DNA from: Palleniella intestinalis
Lineage (GTDB): Bacteria; Bacteroidota; Bacteroidia; Bacteroidales; Bacteroidaceae
Assembly: GCF_013166595.1 (NCBI RefSeq)
Contig: NZ_JABKKG010000011.1
Span: 1 to 64,000 of the forward strand
Length of the DNA stretch: 64,000 nucleotides
Direction: 5' to 3'
Below, in pieces: positions 53,288-63,474 of the stretch (its first letter is position 1; every line of letters starts with the position of its first letter). The notes beneath the pieces are model-generated. The model searched no databases and was not told the DNA's origin. It saw only the letters and a program-made list of their open reading frames with translations. Both the position numbers and the translations under genes were made by a program.

Positions 53288-54420
53288 TTATCCCTGGACA
53301 AAAAGAAACAATGATGATACAATACGAAACACCGGAAGACGACGAACTGTTGGACGTACCGGCAGAAACCACTGCTGACGAAAACGGGCTGTATGAGCAT
53401 TTCCGTATAGTGGCAGATGCCGGACAGGAACCTCTGCGCATTGACAAATTCCTGTCGGAACACATGCAACACTCGTCACGCAACAGAATACAGCAGGCTG
53501 CGGATGCCGGCTACATACATGCCAATGGGAAACCTGTAAAATCGAACTACAAGGTGCGCCCGGGCGATGTGCTGACACTTATGCTTACCCGTCCGCCACA
53601 CGACACAAGCATTGTGGCGGAGGACATACCGCTGAACATTGTCTATGAGGATGACCAACTGATGGTTGTCAACAAGGAAGCAGGCATGGTTGTCCACCCC
53701 GGAGCCGGCAATTTCACTGGCACATTGGTGAATGCCATGGCATGGCACATGAAGGATGTGCCGGAATATGACCCCAATTCGCCTGAGGTTGGGCTTGTCC
53801 ACCGCATCGACAAGGACACCAGCGGACTGCTCCTTATCGCAAAGACTCCTGAGGCAAAGCAGAACCTTGGCAAGCAGTTCTTCAACAAGACAACCCACCG
53901 CTCTTACCATGCGCTTGTCTGGGGACACATGAAAGAGGACGAGGGGACTATCGAAGGCAACATCACACGTGACCCGAAGGACCGTCTGCGCATGACCGTG
54001 ACAGCACCGGACTCAGGCATCGGCAAGCCGGCAGTGACCCATTGGAGGGTCATCGAACGCTACGGCTACACGACTCTTGTGGAATGCATACTTGAAACGG
54101 GACGCACTCACCAGATTCGTGCCCACATGAAGCACATCGGACATCCGCTGTTTGCGGACGAAAGATATGGAGGCATGGAAATCCTTCGTGGGGAACGGTC
54201 GGCATCCTACAAGGCTTTCATCAAGAACTGCTTCAAGCTCTGTCCGCGACAAGCCTTGCACGCAAAGACGCTCGGCTTCGTCCACCCTGTGACCAACCAA
54301 CAGATGGACTTCACATCCGACCTGCCTGCAGACCTTGGGGCTGTCATCAGGAAATGGCAGGGCTTCATTGCAGGGACAACACGCGACACCTTAAAGGAGA
54401 CCGGTGGCAGCGGAGAATAA
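53284..54420 (+). CDS. rluD: RluA/RluD-family pseudouridine synthase
   Basis: A 378-residue enzyme that makes pseudouridine in 23S rRNA (RluD type). An S4 RNA-binding domain (about 50-110, LRIDKFLSEHM) precedes the catalytic domain with VGLVHRIDKDTSGLLLIAKT, where the HRxDxxTSG motif holds the catalytic Asp. RTHQIRAHMKHIGHP is also typical. The ATG overlaps the PASTA stop. RluD against other RluA members cannot be proved by eye. Confidence 0.9.
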   Translation: MIIPGQKETMMIQYETPEDDELLDVPAETTADENGLYEHFRIVADAGQEPLRIDKFLSEHMQHSSRNRIQQAADAGYIHANGKPVKSNYKVRPGDVLTLMLTRPPHDTSIVAEDIPLNIVYEDDQLMVVNKEAGMVVHPGAGNFTGTLVNAMAWHMKDVPEYDPNSPEVGLVHRIDKDTSGLLLIAKTPEAKQNLGKQFFNKTTHRSYHALVWGHMKEDEGTIEGNITRDPKDRLRMTVTAPDSGIGKPAVTHWRVIERYGYTTLVECILETGRTHQIRAHMKHIGHPLFADERYGGMEILRGERSASYKAFIKNCFKLCPRQALHAKTLGFVHPVTNQQMDFTSDLPADLGAVIRKWQGFIAGTTRDTLKETGGSGE

Positions 54421-54466
54421 ACAAAATCAGCACACAGGAACATAAGAAAAGAACAAGAAAAAGAAT

Positions 54467-55459
54467 ATGAAACGTACTATTGCTATTGTTTGTGGCGGTG
54501 ACTCAAGTGAGCACGGCGTATCAATGCGCTCCGGACAGGGAATCTATTCCTTCTTCGACAAGGAGCGTTATAATGTCTATATCGTAGAATTCAAAGGGAC
54601 CGACTGGAAAGTCCACCTTGACAATGGTGGCACTGCAAAGATTGACAAGAATGATTTTTCATTCATGGAAGACGGCACCAAGCGCCGGTTTGATTATGTC
54701 TACATCACCATTCACGGAGCACCGGGAGAGAACGGTTACCTGCAGGGCTACTTCGAACTGTTGCATATCCCTTATTCAACAAGCAGCGTGCTTGTCGAGG
54801 CACTTACCTTTGACAAGTTCACACTCAACAACTACCTGCGCGGATTCGGTGTCTCCGTAGCCGATAGCATCCTTGTACGCCACGGCGATGAGCACAAACT
54901 TGACGAGAAAGAGATAGTGGAAAAACTCGGTCTGCCACTGTTTGTCAAACCTGCTGCCGACGGTTCCAGCTTCGGAATCAGCAAGGTGAAGGACGCTGAC
55001 CACCTTGCCCCGGCTCTCCGAAAGGCTTTCCTCGAAAGCAACGAGGTGATGATTGAGGGGTATCTCGAAGGCACGGAAATCAGCCAGGGCTGCTACAAGA
55101 CCCGCGAAAAGAGCGTGGTGCTCCCTGCAACAGAGGTCGTTACAAACAATGAATTCTTTGACTATGACGCGAAATACAACGGCATGGTCGAGGAAATCAC
55201 TCCTGCCCGACTTGCACCGGAGACAGCAGAGCGTGTGGCAAAGATAACCTCTGCCATCTATGACATACTCCACTGCAACGGCATAATACGCATTGACTAC
55301 ATCATTTCAAAGAACGCTGACGGCTCTGACAAAATCAATATGCTTGAAATCAACACCACTCCGGGAATGACCGAGACATCGTTCATCCCGCAGCAGGTGC
55401 GTGCCGCCGGCATGGAAATGAAGGATGTACTCTCCGAAATCGTAGAGAACCAATTCTAA
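54467..55459 (+). CDS. ddl: D-alanine-D-alanine ligase
   Basis: A 330-residue ATP-grasp enzyme that joins two D-alanines for peptidoglycan, feeding the MurF domain at 7.8-10.3 kb. Motifs: VCGGDSSEHGVSMRSG at the start, ITIHGAPGENG, FVKPAADGSSFG and MLEINTTPGMTETSFIPQQ. Confidence 0.95.
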   Translation: MKRTIAIVCGGDSSEHGVSMRSGQGIYSFFDKERYNVYIVEFKGTDWKVHLDNGGTAKIDKNDFSFMEDGTKRRFDYVYITIHGAPGENGYLQGYFELLHIPYSTSSVLVEALTFDKFTLNNYLRGFGVSVADSILVRHGDEHKLDEKEIVEKLGLPLFVKPAADGSSFGISKVKDADHLAPALRKAFLESNEVMIEGYLEGTEISQGCYKTREKSVVLPATEVVTNNEFFDYDAKYNGMVEEITPARLAPETAERVAKITSAIYDILHCNGIIRIDYIISKNADGSDKINMLEINTTPGMTETSFIPQQVRAAGMEMKDVLSEIVENQF

Positions 55460-55536
55460 AATAAGACAAACAGCAGGCATGGCATCTTCAGCATGCCATG
55501 CCTGCCTTCCACAACCACAACAAGAAACCCTCTTCT

Positions 55537-56688
55537 ATGCATAACGAGTTTGACGAGATAAGACCGTTTGGCAAAGGCGAAGTGCGACCTGCTGTAGAAT
55601 CCCTGCTCAACGACAGGCAGTTCATGACTATGCTGCGTGGCTTCATCCCACTGCCGAAAGGCATGATACGCTTCATCCTGCGCACAATGTTCATCGGCGT
55701 AAACACCACACTTGACTTCCAGAGAAGATACATGCGGCGCGTCGTAAACTACACACTGAAGAAATCCACTGACGGCTGTACATTCAGCGGTCATCCGCTT
55801 CCTGTGAAGGACAGGCATCACACTTACATATCAAACCACCGCGACATCGTGCTGGATTCTGCCATCCTCTCCTACGAACTGTTCAAGAACGGCTACGACA
55901 CCACCGTGGAAATAGGTATCGGCGACAACCTTCTCATCTATCCATGGATAAGGACTCTCGTGAAGCTCAACAAGGCTTTCACCGTGAAGCGTGGGCTTTC
56001 ACCACGCCAACTGTTGGAAAGTTCCATGCTGATGTCAAAGTACATCCACCACGCCATTAAGGACAAAGGCGAGAACATATGGCTCGCACAGCGTGAAGGC
56101 AGGGCGAAAGACTCTGACGACCGTACTCAGGAGTCTGTGCTGAAGATGCTTGGCTATGGCGGTTCTCTTGACGAACTGAACATCGTTCCGCTGACAATCT
56201 CCTACGAGTTTGACCCTTGCGATTATCTGAAAGCCAAGGAGTTCCAGCTGAAAAGGGATAATCCTGCATACAAGAAGTCCAAGCAGGACGACCTTGAGAA
56301 CATGAAAGTCGGCATCATGGGCTACAAGGGACGTGTGCATTATGAGTGCGCGCCATGCATAAACGAGTGGCTTGGCGAATATGACGGACTGACAAAGGCG
56401 GACTTCTACATGGAGGTGGCAAGGCGTATGGACAATGCCATACACCAGGGTTACAGGATTTATCCCAACAACTACATCGCCCTTGACCTGCTCAACGGCA
56501 ACCGTGACAACGCCGGCAACTACACGCCTGCGGATGAGAAACGCTTTGAAGACTACCTGAAAGGACAGCTTTCAAAGATTGACATCCCGAACAAGGACGA
56601 GGCTTTCCTCCGTGAACGCATGCTGACAATGTATGCTAATCCGTTGAGAAACAAAATGGCAAGCGAAAATGAAGGTGATGGTGCTTAA
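55537..56688 (+). CDS. Glycerol-phosphate/1-acyl acyltransferase-like protein
   Basis: A protein of about 383 residues of the PlsC/GPAT-like acyltransferase type, which moves fatty acids to glycerol-phosphate or related lipids. The first motif is TYISNHRDIVLDSA (HRD, then D six residues after His; a variant of HX4D). NIWLAQREGRAKDSDD matches the E-G-R-phosphate motif and IVPLTISYEFDP the later one. I prefer the start MHNEFDE (55537); the frame is open from ATG 55498. It overlaps the NigD-like gene by 20 bases. The substrate is unknown. Confidence 0.8.
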   Translation: MHNEFDEIRPFGKGEVRPAVESLLNDRQFMTMLRGFIPLPKGMIRFILRTMFIGVNTTLDFQRRYMRRVVNYTLKKSTDGCTFSGHPLPVKDRHHTYISNHRDIVLDSAILSYELFKNGYDTTVEIGIGDNLLIYPWIRTLVKLNKAFTVKRGLSPRQLLESSMLMSKYIHHAIKDKGENIWLAQREGRAKDSDDRTQESVLKMLGYGGSLDELNIVPLTISYEFDPCDYLKAKEFQLKRDNPAYKKSKQDDLENMKVGIMGYKGRVHYECAPCINEWLGEYDGLTKADFYMEVARRMDNAIHQGYRIYPNNYIALDLLNGNRDNAGNYTPADEKRFEDYLKGQLSKIDIPNKDEAFLRERMLTMYANPLRNKMASENEGDGA

Positions 56689-57358
56689 AACATTATGCCT
56701 TGCTTTGGCGTGCCTGTGCATGTCATGCACCGCATCGGATGATGACGGTGACGGCTACAAATACCCACAGCTGGTGGCGGAATTATGCGACGTCTATACT
56801 ACAGAGCCAAAGGAACTCGGCTATGCCGTGACAGACTCTGACGAGCGTCTCACATTCTCCTATCATGTGCATGCCCCATGGGCAACGGAGAGAGAGACAT
56901 GCTACCGCGCCTTATTATATTATAACAAGGTGGAGCACAGCCCTAATGTCCACGCCACCACCCAAGCCATAAGTGCAAAAATGGCAATTGTCCTAATCCC
57001 CAAGACACCGGAAGAGGCGAAAGACTGGTATGACAACAGCGACCCTCTAAGCCTTGCGACAGCATGGTTTGCCAAGAACGGCAAGTACCTCAACCTTTGC
57101 CTTGACATCAAAAGCGGAAGCACTGACAGTGAGGACACACGCCAATCGCTTGGGATTATCTGTGAGGGAACTGACAAGGCGGAAAGCGGCGACAGATACC
57201 ACTACCGCCTGTGCCATGCGCAGAACAATGTGCCTGCCTACTACACCGTAAGCCAATACGCATCAATCCCAACAGCAGACCTTAAGTCCGGTGATATCAT
57301 CACACTTGAAATCCCAACATGGAAAGGGATTGTCAAGAAAGAATTCATAAAGCCTTAA
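56669..57358 (+). CDS. NigD-like lipoprotein
   Basis: A 229-residue lipoprotein; lipobox CLCMSC puts the modified Cys at about residue 20. The mature N-terminus (YKYPQLVAELCDVYTTEPKE) resembles the NigD family of Bacteroidetes, named after a protein of the nigrescin bacteriocin locus. Its function is not known; many members have no link to bacteriocins. The overlap with the acyltransferase gene suggests co-transcription. Confidence 0.65.
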   Translation: MKVMVLKTLCLALACLCMSCTASDDDGDGYKYPQLVAELCDVYTTEPKELGYAVTDSDERLTFSYHVHAPWATERETCYRALLYYNKVEHSPNVHATTQAISAKMAIVLIPKTPEEAKDWYDNSDPLSLATAWFAKNGKYLNLCLDIKSGSTDSEDTRQSLGIICEGTDKAESGDRYHYRLCHAQNNVPAYYTVSQYASIPTADLKSGDIITLEIPTWKGIVKKEFIKP

Positions 57359-57391
57359 TCTTCCTAAAACACGCAAAAACAGGAATCTATC

Positions 57392-58645
57392 ATGGAAAAA
57401 CTTAATCTTCTGACCTTCGCATCTGTATTCCAGAAGCAGGAATACGAGTCTGTACGCAAAGCCCACGAAGAACTGTTTGACGCTTTGGAAAACAATTTTG
57501 AAGTGAGCATCATATTCGAGAAAGACCTTGACAGCCAAAATCTTGACAGTCTCGAAGGCAAGACTCTTGTCTTTATTGCCACAGGCGGAACAGAAGGCAT
57601 GGTGGTCAAGAACTACCACCGGCTGCCAAAACCGCTTACTCTCCTCACCGACGGCAAGGCAAACTCCCTTGCCGCATCACTCGAACTGTCATGTTGGGCA
57701 AGACAGCAAGGGGACACTTGCACGATACTCCATGGAGAAACGGACGCCATAATAGCAGCGATCGAAGACAACAATACCACCACCGGACAGTCGCAAAAGG
57801 ACAACTCAATCAACCTGAAGGCATCACCTGTCAGCGGCTGCCGTATCGGTGTGCTCGGCGAACCATCCGACTGGCTTGTGGCAAGCAATGTCGACTACGC
57901 TCTCGCCCGTGAGCGTTGGGGCGTGGAGTTTGTGGACATAAGTCTTGACACTGTCAACACTTATTTCAACGAGGTGACAGAGGAAGCCGTAGCCGCAGCC
58001 ACCGACAAGTTTGTCAGCAATGCCATCTCGTGCATAGAGCCTGACCGTGCGGAGATCGTGAAAGCCATGCGCCTGTACTCCGCCCTGCAACGCATAGCCG
58101 AGGAAGAGCGGCTTGATGCACTCACATTGCAGTGCTTCAGCCTCATCCCTACAACTAAAACAACAGGTTGCCTGGCACTCGCACTGCTCAATGATGACGG
58201 TATCGTCGCAGGATGTGAAGGCGATTTGACCTCCATTTTCACAATGCTCCTCGCCAACCGTGTTACGGGCAAAGGGGCTTTCATGGCAAACCCGTCGCGC
58301 ATAAACCGTGAGACAGGCGAGATAATCTTCGCCCATTGCACCATAGGATTATGCCAAACCGAAGGCTACATCATTCGCACGCACTTTGAAAGCGACTCCG
58401 GCGTGGCAATCCAGGGCATCATGCCGACAGGCAGAGTGACTGTGATGAAATGCGGAGGCAAAGGACTTGAACGCTCATTCGTTGCCGCCGGCACAATCAT
58501 TGAGAACCAGGACGACTGCCGCAAATGCCGCACACAGATACTGGTAAAGCTCAACAATGCCGACGATACAGCCTATTTCTTCGACAATACAATAGGCAAC
58601 CACCACATCATCGTCATAGGAGACCATACTGATAAGTTCAAATAA
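57392..58645 (+). CDS. L-fucose/L-arabinose isomerase-like protein
   Basis: A 417-residue protein that resembles the fucose/arabinose isomerase fold: an N-terminal Rossmann-like part (TLVFIATGGTEGMVVKNY), a middle part with GCRIGVLGEPSDWLVAS, and a C-terminal region with CEGDLTSIFTMLLANRVTGKGAFMANPSRIN. It is shorter than true FucI (about 590 residues). Metal ligands cannot be assigned safely. It lies 33 bases after the NigD-like gene. A role in sugar isomerisation is an inference; related proteins are often annotated only by similarity. Confidence 0.6.
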   Translation: MEKLNLLTFASVFQKQEYESVRKAHEELFDALENNFEVSIIFEKDLDSQNLDSLEGKTLVFIATGGTEGMVVKNYHRLPKPLTLLTDGKANSLAASLELSCWARQQGDTCTILHGETDAIIAAIEDNNTTTGQSQKDNSINLKASPVSGCRIGVLGEPSDWLVASNVDYALARERWGVEFVDISLDTVNTYFNEVTEEAVAAATDKFVSNAISCIEPDRAEIVKAMRLYSALQRIAEEERLDALTLQCFSLIPTTKTTGCLALALLNDDGIVAGCEGDLTSIFTMLLANRVTGKGAFMANPSRINRETGEIIFAHCTIGLCQTEGYIIRTHFESDSGVAIQGIMPTGRVTVMKCGGKGLERSFVAAGTIIENQDDCRKCRTQILVKLNNADDTAYFFDNTIGNHHIIVIGDHTDKFK

Positions 58646-58788
58646 ACAGGCATCAGACTCACAATGTCAATGCCATTTTGACCGGATTATTTTTCTCTGT
58701 ATTACTTTTCAGTTCGGCAAGAGAACCACCTAATTTTGTGATATGAATCCTTAGAGAATACTTTGAAGAACCTTTGGAGAGCCTGCAT

Positions 58789-58841
58789 AAAAAAACAAAG
58801 AATCCAAGTAGGAAGTGTTGAGCTTCTTTCTTGGGTTCTTT
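58789..58841 (-). terminator. Terminator of the C39 exporter gene
   Basis: On the minus strand AAAGAACCCAAG and CTTGGATTCTTT pair with one mismatch around a GAAG-CTTC tip, followed by seven T. Confidence 0.85.
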
Positions 58842-58879
58842 TGATTTTCATTGCTGCCATAAATCCGCATCCACAGCCA

Positions 58880-61078
58880 TTAATTCCCTAATTCAAGCTG
58901 GTTCTTTACAAGATTATAGTATGCTCCTTTTGCAGCGGTGAGCGTGCTGTGCGTGCCCTCTTCCACTATGCGCCCTTTGTCAAGGACGATTATTTTGTCG
59001 GCATTATTCACCGTACTCAGGCGGTGTGCCACAATGACCACTGTCCTGCCTTCGTAGAACCTGTCGAGGTTCTCCACAATCTCGCGCTCGTTCCTTGCGT
59101 CAAGGGCGTTGGTCGCCTCGTCCAGGAAGATGAAGTCCGGGTTCTTGTAGACGGCACGCGCAATGAGGATGCGCTGCTTCTGACCTTGGCTGAGTCCCAC
59201 ACCGTCACGCCCTATCTTCGTGCCGTACTTCAACGGCAGGGACATGATGTAGTCGTGTATGCAGGCTATGCGTGCTGCCTGCTCCATGCGCTCCGTGTCA
59301 GGCTCGCCGTCGTCGACGGCTATGTTCCTCGCTATGGACTCGGAGAATATCACACCGTCCTGCATCACCACTCCGCAATGGCTGCGCCACCATTTGAGGT
59401 TGTAGCCGCTGATGTCCTTGCCGGCAATGCTGAGTGTGCCGCCTGTGACCTTGTAGTAGCCGAGCATCAGCTTTATGAGGGTGGTCTTGCCGCTACCGCT
59501 TGCTCCGACTATGGCGGTGACCCTGCCTTCGGGGATAGAGAGTGTGATGTCCTCCAAAGTGTTCTTCAGTGCATGAAGGTCATACTTGAAGCTGACATTG
59601 GAGAACTCTATGCCCTTGCCGTCCGTGAAGGATGTGAGCAGCCCTTCCCTGCCGTCCTCGTCCTCCGCACGGTGAATCTCGCTGATGCGCTCAAGGGAGA
59701 TTCGCACGTCCTGCAGGGAATAGATGAAGCCCATGAGCTGCTCGACAGGGGAGTTGAGCTGCCCGACGATGTACTGCACGGCAAGCATCGTGCCGAGGGT
59801 TATGCTGCCGTCAATGACGGATGTGGCGGCAAGCACAGTGATGAGGATGTTCTTCAGTTCGTTGATGAATATTGAGCCTGCCTGCTGGGTCTGCTGCAGC
59901 TTCAGGGATTTCATCTGGACATGAAAGAGGTCCTTCTGCGTATCCTCCCACTCCTGACGGCGGCGCTGCTCGCAGTTCTGCAGCTTTATCTCCTGCATGG
60001 AGGTGATGAACTGGTAGGTGCGGTTCTGGTTTATAGCCTGCTGCTCAAAAATCTCGTAGTCGAGGACTTTCCTGCGCTCGAGAAACAATGCTATCCACAC
60101 TCCGTAAAGTACGCTGCCGAGGAGGAAGACAGCGAATATCAGGCTGTTGTAGATGAAGAGTACGATACCGAACACAAAGAAGCTGAGCATGGTGAACATC
60201 ACGTTGAGCACCTGGTCGGTGAGGAACGACTGCACGCGTGAGTGGTCGCCCATTCTCTGCAGGAGGTCGCCCATGAGTTTTGTGTCGAAAAACGGCATGG
60301 GCAGCTTCAGCAGCTTTATGAAGAAGTCGCTCACAAGCGAGATGTTTATCCGCATGGAGGCATGCAGGAGGAGACGGCGGCGGATGATGTCGGCGACAGT
60401 CCTGCCGAGAACTATCATGAGTTCGCCAAGGAGTATGAGCCACACAAGCCCCACATCCTTGTCCCTTATGCCACGGTCGACAATTGCCTGTGTGAGGAAC
60501 GGGAGCACAAGTTGCAGGAGACTGCCGACGAGGAGGGTAAGGAAGATAATGAAGAATATCTTCCGGTATTCCTTGAAATAGCCCAAAAGGAAGCCGAAGG
60601 AGCGTCCTTCCCCTTCCTCATTAATGCCTTTCTTACTCTCGTAGAATGCCTCTGTGGGTTCAAGGAACATGGCGATGCCTTTCCTCGTGCCGTTGGGCTG
60701 GGTGACTGCCCAATGCTGCTCAAACTCCTCTTTTGTGTATTTTATGAACCCCTTCCCCGGGTCTGCGACATGGAACTTGCGCCCCTTTCCTGTGACCTTG
60801 TGCAATACGACAAAATGATTCTGGTTCCAATGGAGTATGCATGGCAGCACGGCTTCCGCCAGACTGACGGTGGTCATCCTGCCACTGACGGTGCGGAAGC
60901 CGAGTTCCTGCGCCGCCTCGCTTATGCCGAGCATAGAGACTCCCTCAGCGGTGGCAAAGCAGTAGTGCGAGAGTGCCGCCATGGAGTACCTCCTCCCGTA
61001 ATGCCGGCATATCATAGCAAGGCACGCTATGCCGCACTGCATCGAGTCGTGCTGACGTTGGAAACAGGTATGTTTCAT
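58880..61078 (-). CDS. C39 peptidase-containing ABC exporter
   Basis: A 732-residue inner membrane protein that cuts a leader (usually after Gly-Gly) from a peptide and exports it. The N-terminal C39 peptidase (about 1-135) has Cys15 (SMQCGIACLAM), His88 (WNQNHFVVLHKV) and Asp106 (VADPGKG), all intact. A six-helix membrane domain follows (about 170-450), then the ATPase (about 490-732) with GASGSGKTT, LSQGQKQRI, FIFLDEATNALD and IVAHRLST. It is last in a same-strand set with an outer membrane receptor and a SPASM maturase. No HlyD-type adaptor is in the window. The cargo is probably a ribosomal peptide made from genes right of the window. Confidence 0.92.
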   Translation of the reverse strand: MKHTCFQRQHDSMQCGIACLAMICRHYGRRYSMAALSHYCFATAEGVSMLGISEAAQELGFRTVSGRMTTVSLAEAVLPCILHWNQNHFVVLHKVTGKGRKFHVADPGKGFIKYTKEEFEQHWAVTQPNGTRKGIAMFLEPTEAFYESKKGINEEGEGRSFGFLLGYFKEYRKIFFIIFLTLLVGSLLQLVLPFLTQAIVDRGIRDKDVGLVWLILLGELMIVLGRTVADIIRRRLLLHASMRINISLVSDFFIKLLKLPMPFFDTKLMGDLLQRMGDHSRVQSFLTDQVLNVMFTMLSFFVFGIVLFIYNSLIFAVFLLGSVLYGVWIALFLERRKVLDYEIFEQQAINQNRTYQFITSMQEIKLQNCEQRRRQEWEDTQKDLFHVQMKSLKLQQTQQAGSIFINELKNILITVLAATSVIDGSITLGTMLAVQYIVGQLNSPVEQLMGFIYSLQDVRISLERISEIHRAEDEDGREGLLTSFTDGKGIEFSNVSFKYDLHALKNTLEDITLSIPEGRVTAIVGASGSGKTTLIKLMLGYYKVTGGTLSIAGKDISGYNLKWWRSHCGVVMQDGVIFSESIARNIAVDDGEPDTERMEQAARIACIHDYIMSLPLKYGTKIGRDGVGLSQGQKQRILIARAVYKNPDFIFLDEATNALDARNEREIVENLDRFYEGRTVVIVAHRLSTVNNADKIIVLDKGRIVEEGTHSTLTAAKGAYYNLVKNQLELGN

Positions 61079-61114
61079 GGTTTGGTTTCTTTCTATTTTT
61101 ATTGTTTTTGAGTT

Positions 61115-63433
61115 CTACATTCTGCTCTTTTGTGATTGTCCTGCACCTGTTCCTTTGTATCTGTTGGTTGCAGTATTAAACCGGTAACGAACAGACAGAT
61201 TCACGGAACTTGTCGAATGCGTCGTGTAGTAAGTCTTGCGCTGCAGCCCTGAGTAAAGGATAGCATGCTGGTCTGCTGTCCCGAAGATGTCCGAGGCATA
61301 CAACTGCACAATAAGACGGTCACGAAAGAATGATTTGTAGACGGACATATCCGCACTGAACCCTCCCCTATTGATAAGCATGTTGCCATTATGACCTTCC
61401 GTGTTTGCGGAGGCTATGAGTGAAACTGTAATCCACTTTGTATCAAACGTGTTGGTCAACTTGAACATTCCCTGCGGGTTGCAGAGCCCTCTGCCGTCAG
61501 GTGTGTCCATATAGAACCATTGCTTCCTGACAGACAGTCCCAATGACGGATGCCATATTCCGAATGCTGGATTCAGTGACAAGGCTGCATAGGCTTTGTC
61601 ATAGGAAGGCATGTTTTCCGGCCGTGCCAGCACTGTCAGAGGATTGTCCTTGTAAGTCAGTGTGAGGGTGTTTATATCGTCAGACACATGAGCATACATG
61701 GCGGAGAAACTCAGCCATTTCCACGACAGTGCATAGCTCAGGTTCCTGCTTATGGAGGGAACAAGGAACGGGTTGCCTGTCTCATAAGTATAGCGGTTGT
61801 CAAACTGTACTCCGGCACGCAGGTTATTGTAGGAAGGACGTGATATGTCCGATGCGTAAGCTAATTGCATCTGAATCTTTCCTACAGGCATGGAGAGAGC
61901 GATGGATGGAAAGAGATTATCAAATGTCTTGCTCTGGCCGTCAATGCGCACCCCTCTGTCATAGTAGCTGAAATCCACATGCTCGAATCTCACCCCGGCC
62001 TGGACATAGAGCTTTCCCAATGTCCTGCCATATGAAGCGAATGCATAAGCCATCGTCTCCTTTATCCTGCTGTCATCGTCATCCACAATGTCCTGTGGAA
62101 GGACGGCATAAAAGGACTTGCGTCTCGCCTTGGAATATTCTCCGCCTGCCGACAGATTGCCCGAACATAACGGAAAAGAGAGCACGAGCTTCGTGGCAAC
62201 AAGGCTGTTGCGGGTACGGCGGTTGGAGTTCACCTCCATTGCAGTCTCCGGCTTGCCGCTTTCCTCGTAGCGTTCGATATTGCTCACCCTCTCGTTCTTT
62301 CCGTACCGGAAATAATCGGCATTGAAGTCGATATTCACCTTCCCGACTTTTCCTGCATAGTAGACATTGGTAAGTGTCGAGGTGGACTGTGCAGGGGAAT
62401 GGTAATGTGCCATGGACTTTTCTGCCGGCATGCCGTCACGCGTGGCAATGGAAAGAATGTCTCCGGTACCGGAGTTCTTTGCATAGCGATCATAGCTTAT
62501 ACTCGCACCGAAAGAGTGGTTTTCTGCCGGCATGTAGTTTGCCGCCAGGCGCACATAAGGGTTGATGTTTGTGTACTCCTGTGCGATCTCGTTTGTCTGT
62601 TCCCAAACCTCATTGAGGAAAGTCTGCTGCCGCAGCTGCTTGTCATCCCGGGAATGGGTGTATGCTCCATAAAGTTGCGCGCTGACATCCAGCTTTCCGG
62701 TGCGGTAGTTCATGCTCAGATTCTCGTATGCACTTGTCCGCTTATGCTCGTTGACGGCAAAACTCGTCTTGGTGTCAATACTGAATCCCTCGCCCACAGG
62801 CTTCTTTGTGGTGATGCGTATCACGCTCGTCACATGCGCATCGTAGCGTGCACCGGGATTGGTTATAACCTCCACATTCTTTATTTCGTCAGGCTGAAGA
62901 CGCTCCAGCTCCATACGGTCGCGCATCTTCCTACCGTTGATGTAAATTTCCGGCGTCCCTCTGCCAAACACCTCTATGGAGCCGTTGCGCGCAGAGACAT
63001 AAGGAATGAGGTTCAGCATATTTTCCATGGAGCCGGCTTTCTCAAGCACTGAGCCTGCAACGATGGTGGTCATGCCCTCACCACGAAGGATGGTTTTAGG
63101 CTGGTGCGCCTTCACCACAACCTCGCCAAGAAGTCTCTCATCCTCATGCAGCTCTATGCTCATGCGCTCCTCACCTCTATACACAACAAATGCTGTCCTG
63201 AATCCAACGGAGGAAACTCTAAGGATATTCCCATTACGGACATTGTCAATAATGAAGTTTCCTGCATTGTCACTCACCGCCCCGCCAAGAAATATGGAAT
63301 CACTTGAGGCCAGTACAGCTATATTGGCAAAACCTACAGGTCTCTTGCTACAGTCCGTCACTGTACCTATCAGACTCTGTGCCCAAGCGCCAAGTCCGGC
63401 AAGCATGAATAATATGGATGTTATCTTTCTCAT
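61115..63433 (-). CDS. TonB-type outer membrane beta-barrel of the peptide locus
   Basis: A 772-residue outer membrane protein with signal peptide (about 1-19), carboxypeptidase-regulatory-like domain (about 20-110), plug (about 115-220, including YINGRKMRDRMELERLQPDEIKNVEV) and a barrel of the OMP_b-brl_3 type. There is no SusD partner. It lies 36 bases upstream of the C39 exporter gene and 41 bases downstream of the SPASM gene, so it is likely part of the same operon. It may carry the peptide, or a related product, across the outer membrane; this is inference. The His-tailed receptor at 0.6-3.1 kb has the same architecture. Confidence 0.85.
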   Translation of the reverse strand: MRKITSILFMLAGLGAWAQSLIGTVTDCSKRPVGFANIAVLASSDSIFLGGAVSDNAGNFIIDNVRNGNILRVSSVGFRTAFVVYRGEERMSIELHEDERLLGEVVVKAHQPKTILRGEGMTTIVAGSVLEKAGSMENMLNLIPYVSARNGSIEVFGRGTPEIYINGRKMRDRMELERLQPDEIKNVEVITNPGARYDAHVTSVIRITTKKPVGEGFSIDTKTSFAVNEHKRTSAYENLSMNYRTGKLDVSAQLYGAYTHSRDDKQLRQQTFLNEVWEQTNEIAQEYTNINPYVRLAANYMPAENHSFGASISYDRYAKNSGTGDILSIATRDGMPAEKSMAHYHSPAQSTSTLTNVYYAGKVGKVNIDFNADYFRYGKNERVSNIERYEESGKPETAMEVNSNRRTRNSLVATKLVLSFPLCSGNLSAGGEYSKARRKSFYAVLPQDIVDDDDSRIKETMAYAFASYGRTLGKLYVQAGVRFEHVDFSYYDRGVRIDGQSKTFDNLFPSIALSMPVGKIQMQLAYASDISRPSYNNLRAGVQFDNRYTYETGNPFLVPSISRNLSYALSWKWLSFSAMYAHVSDDINTLTLTYKDNPLTVLARPENMPSYDKAYAALSLNPAFGIWHPSLGLSVRKQWFYMDTPDGRGLCNPQGMFKLTNTFDTKWITVSLIASANTEGHNGNMLINRGGFSADMSVYKSFFRDRLIVQLYASDIFGTADQHAILYSGLQRKTYYTTHSTSSVNLSVRYRFNTATNRYKGTGAGQSQKSRM

Positions 63434-63474
63434 AAATACATATAAAAAAAATCTCTGTAATTGAGTTCAATGGC

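Noticed and set aside
57392..58645. True L-fucose isomerase (FucI) completing a fucose pathway
   Set aside because: It is much shorter than FucI and its metal ligands cannot be assigned, so only similarity is claimed.
58700..58860. Short minus-strand ORF (about 50 codons) as RiPP precursor
   Set aside because: It lies downstream of the exporter, contains the terminator hairpin and T run, and lacks a Gly-Gly leader.
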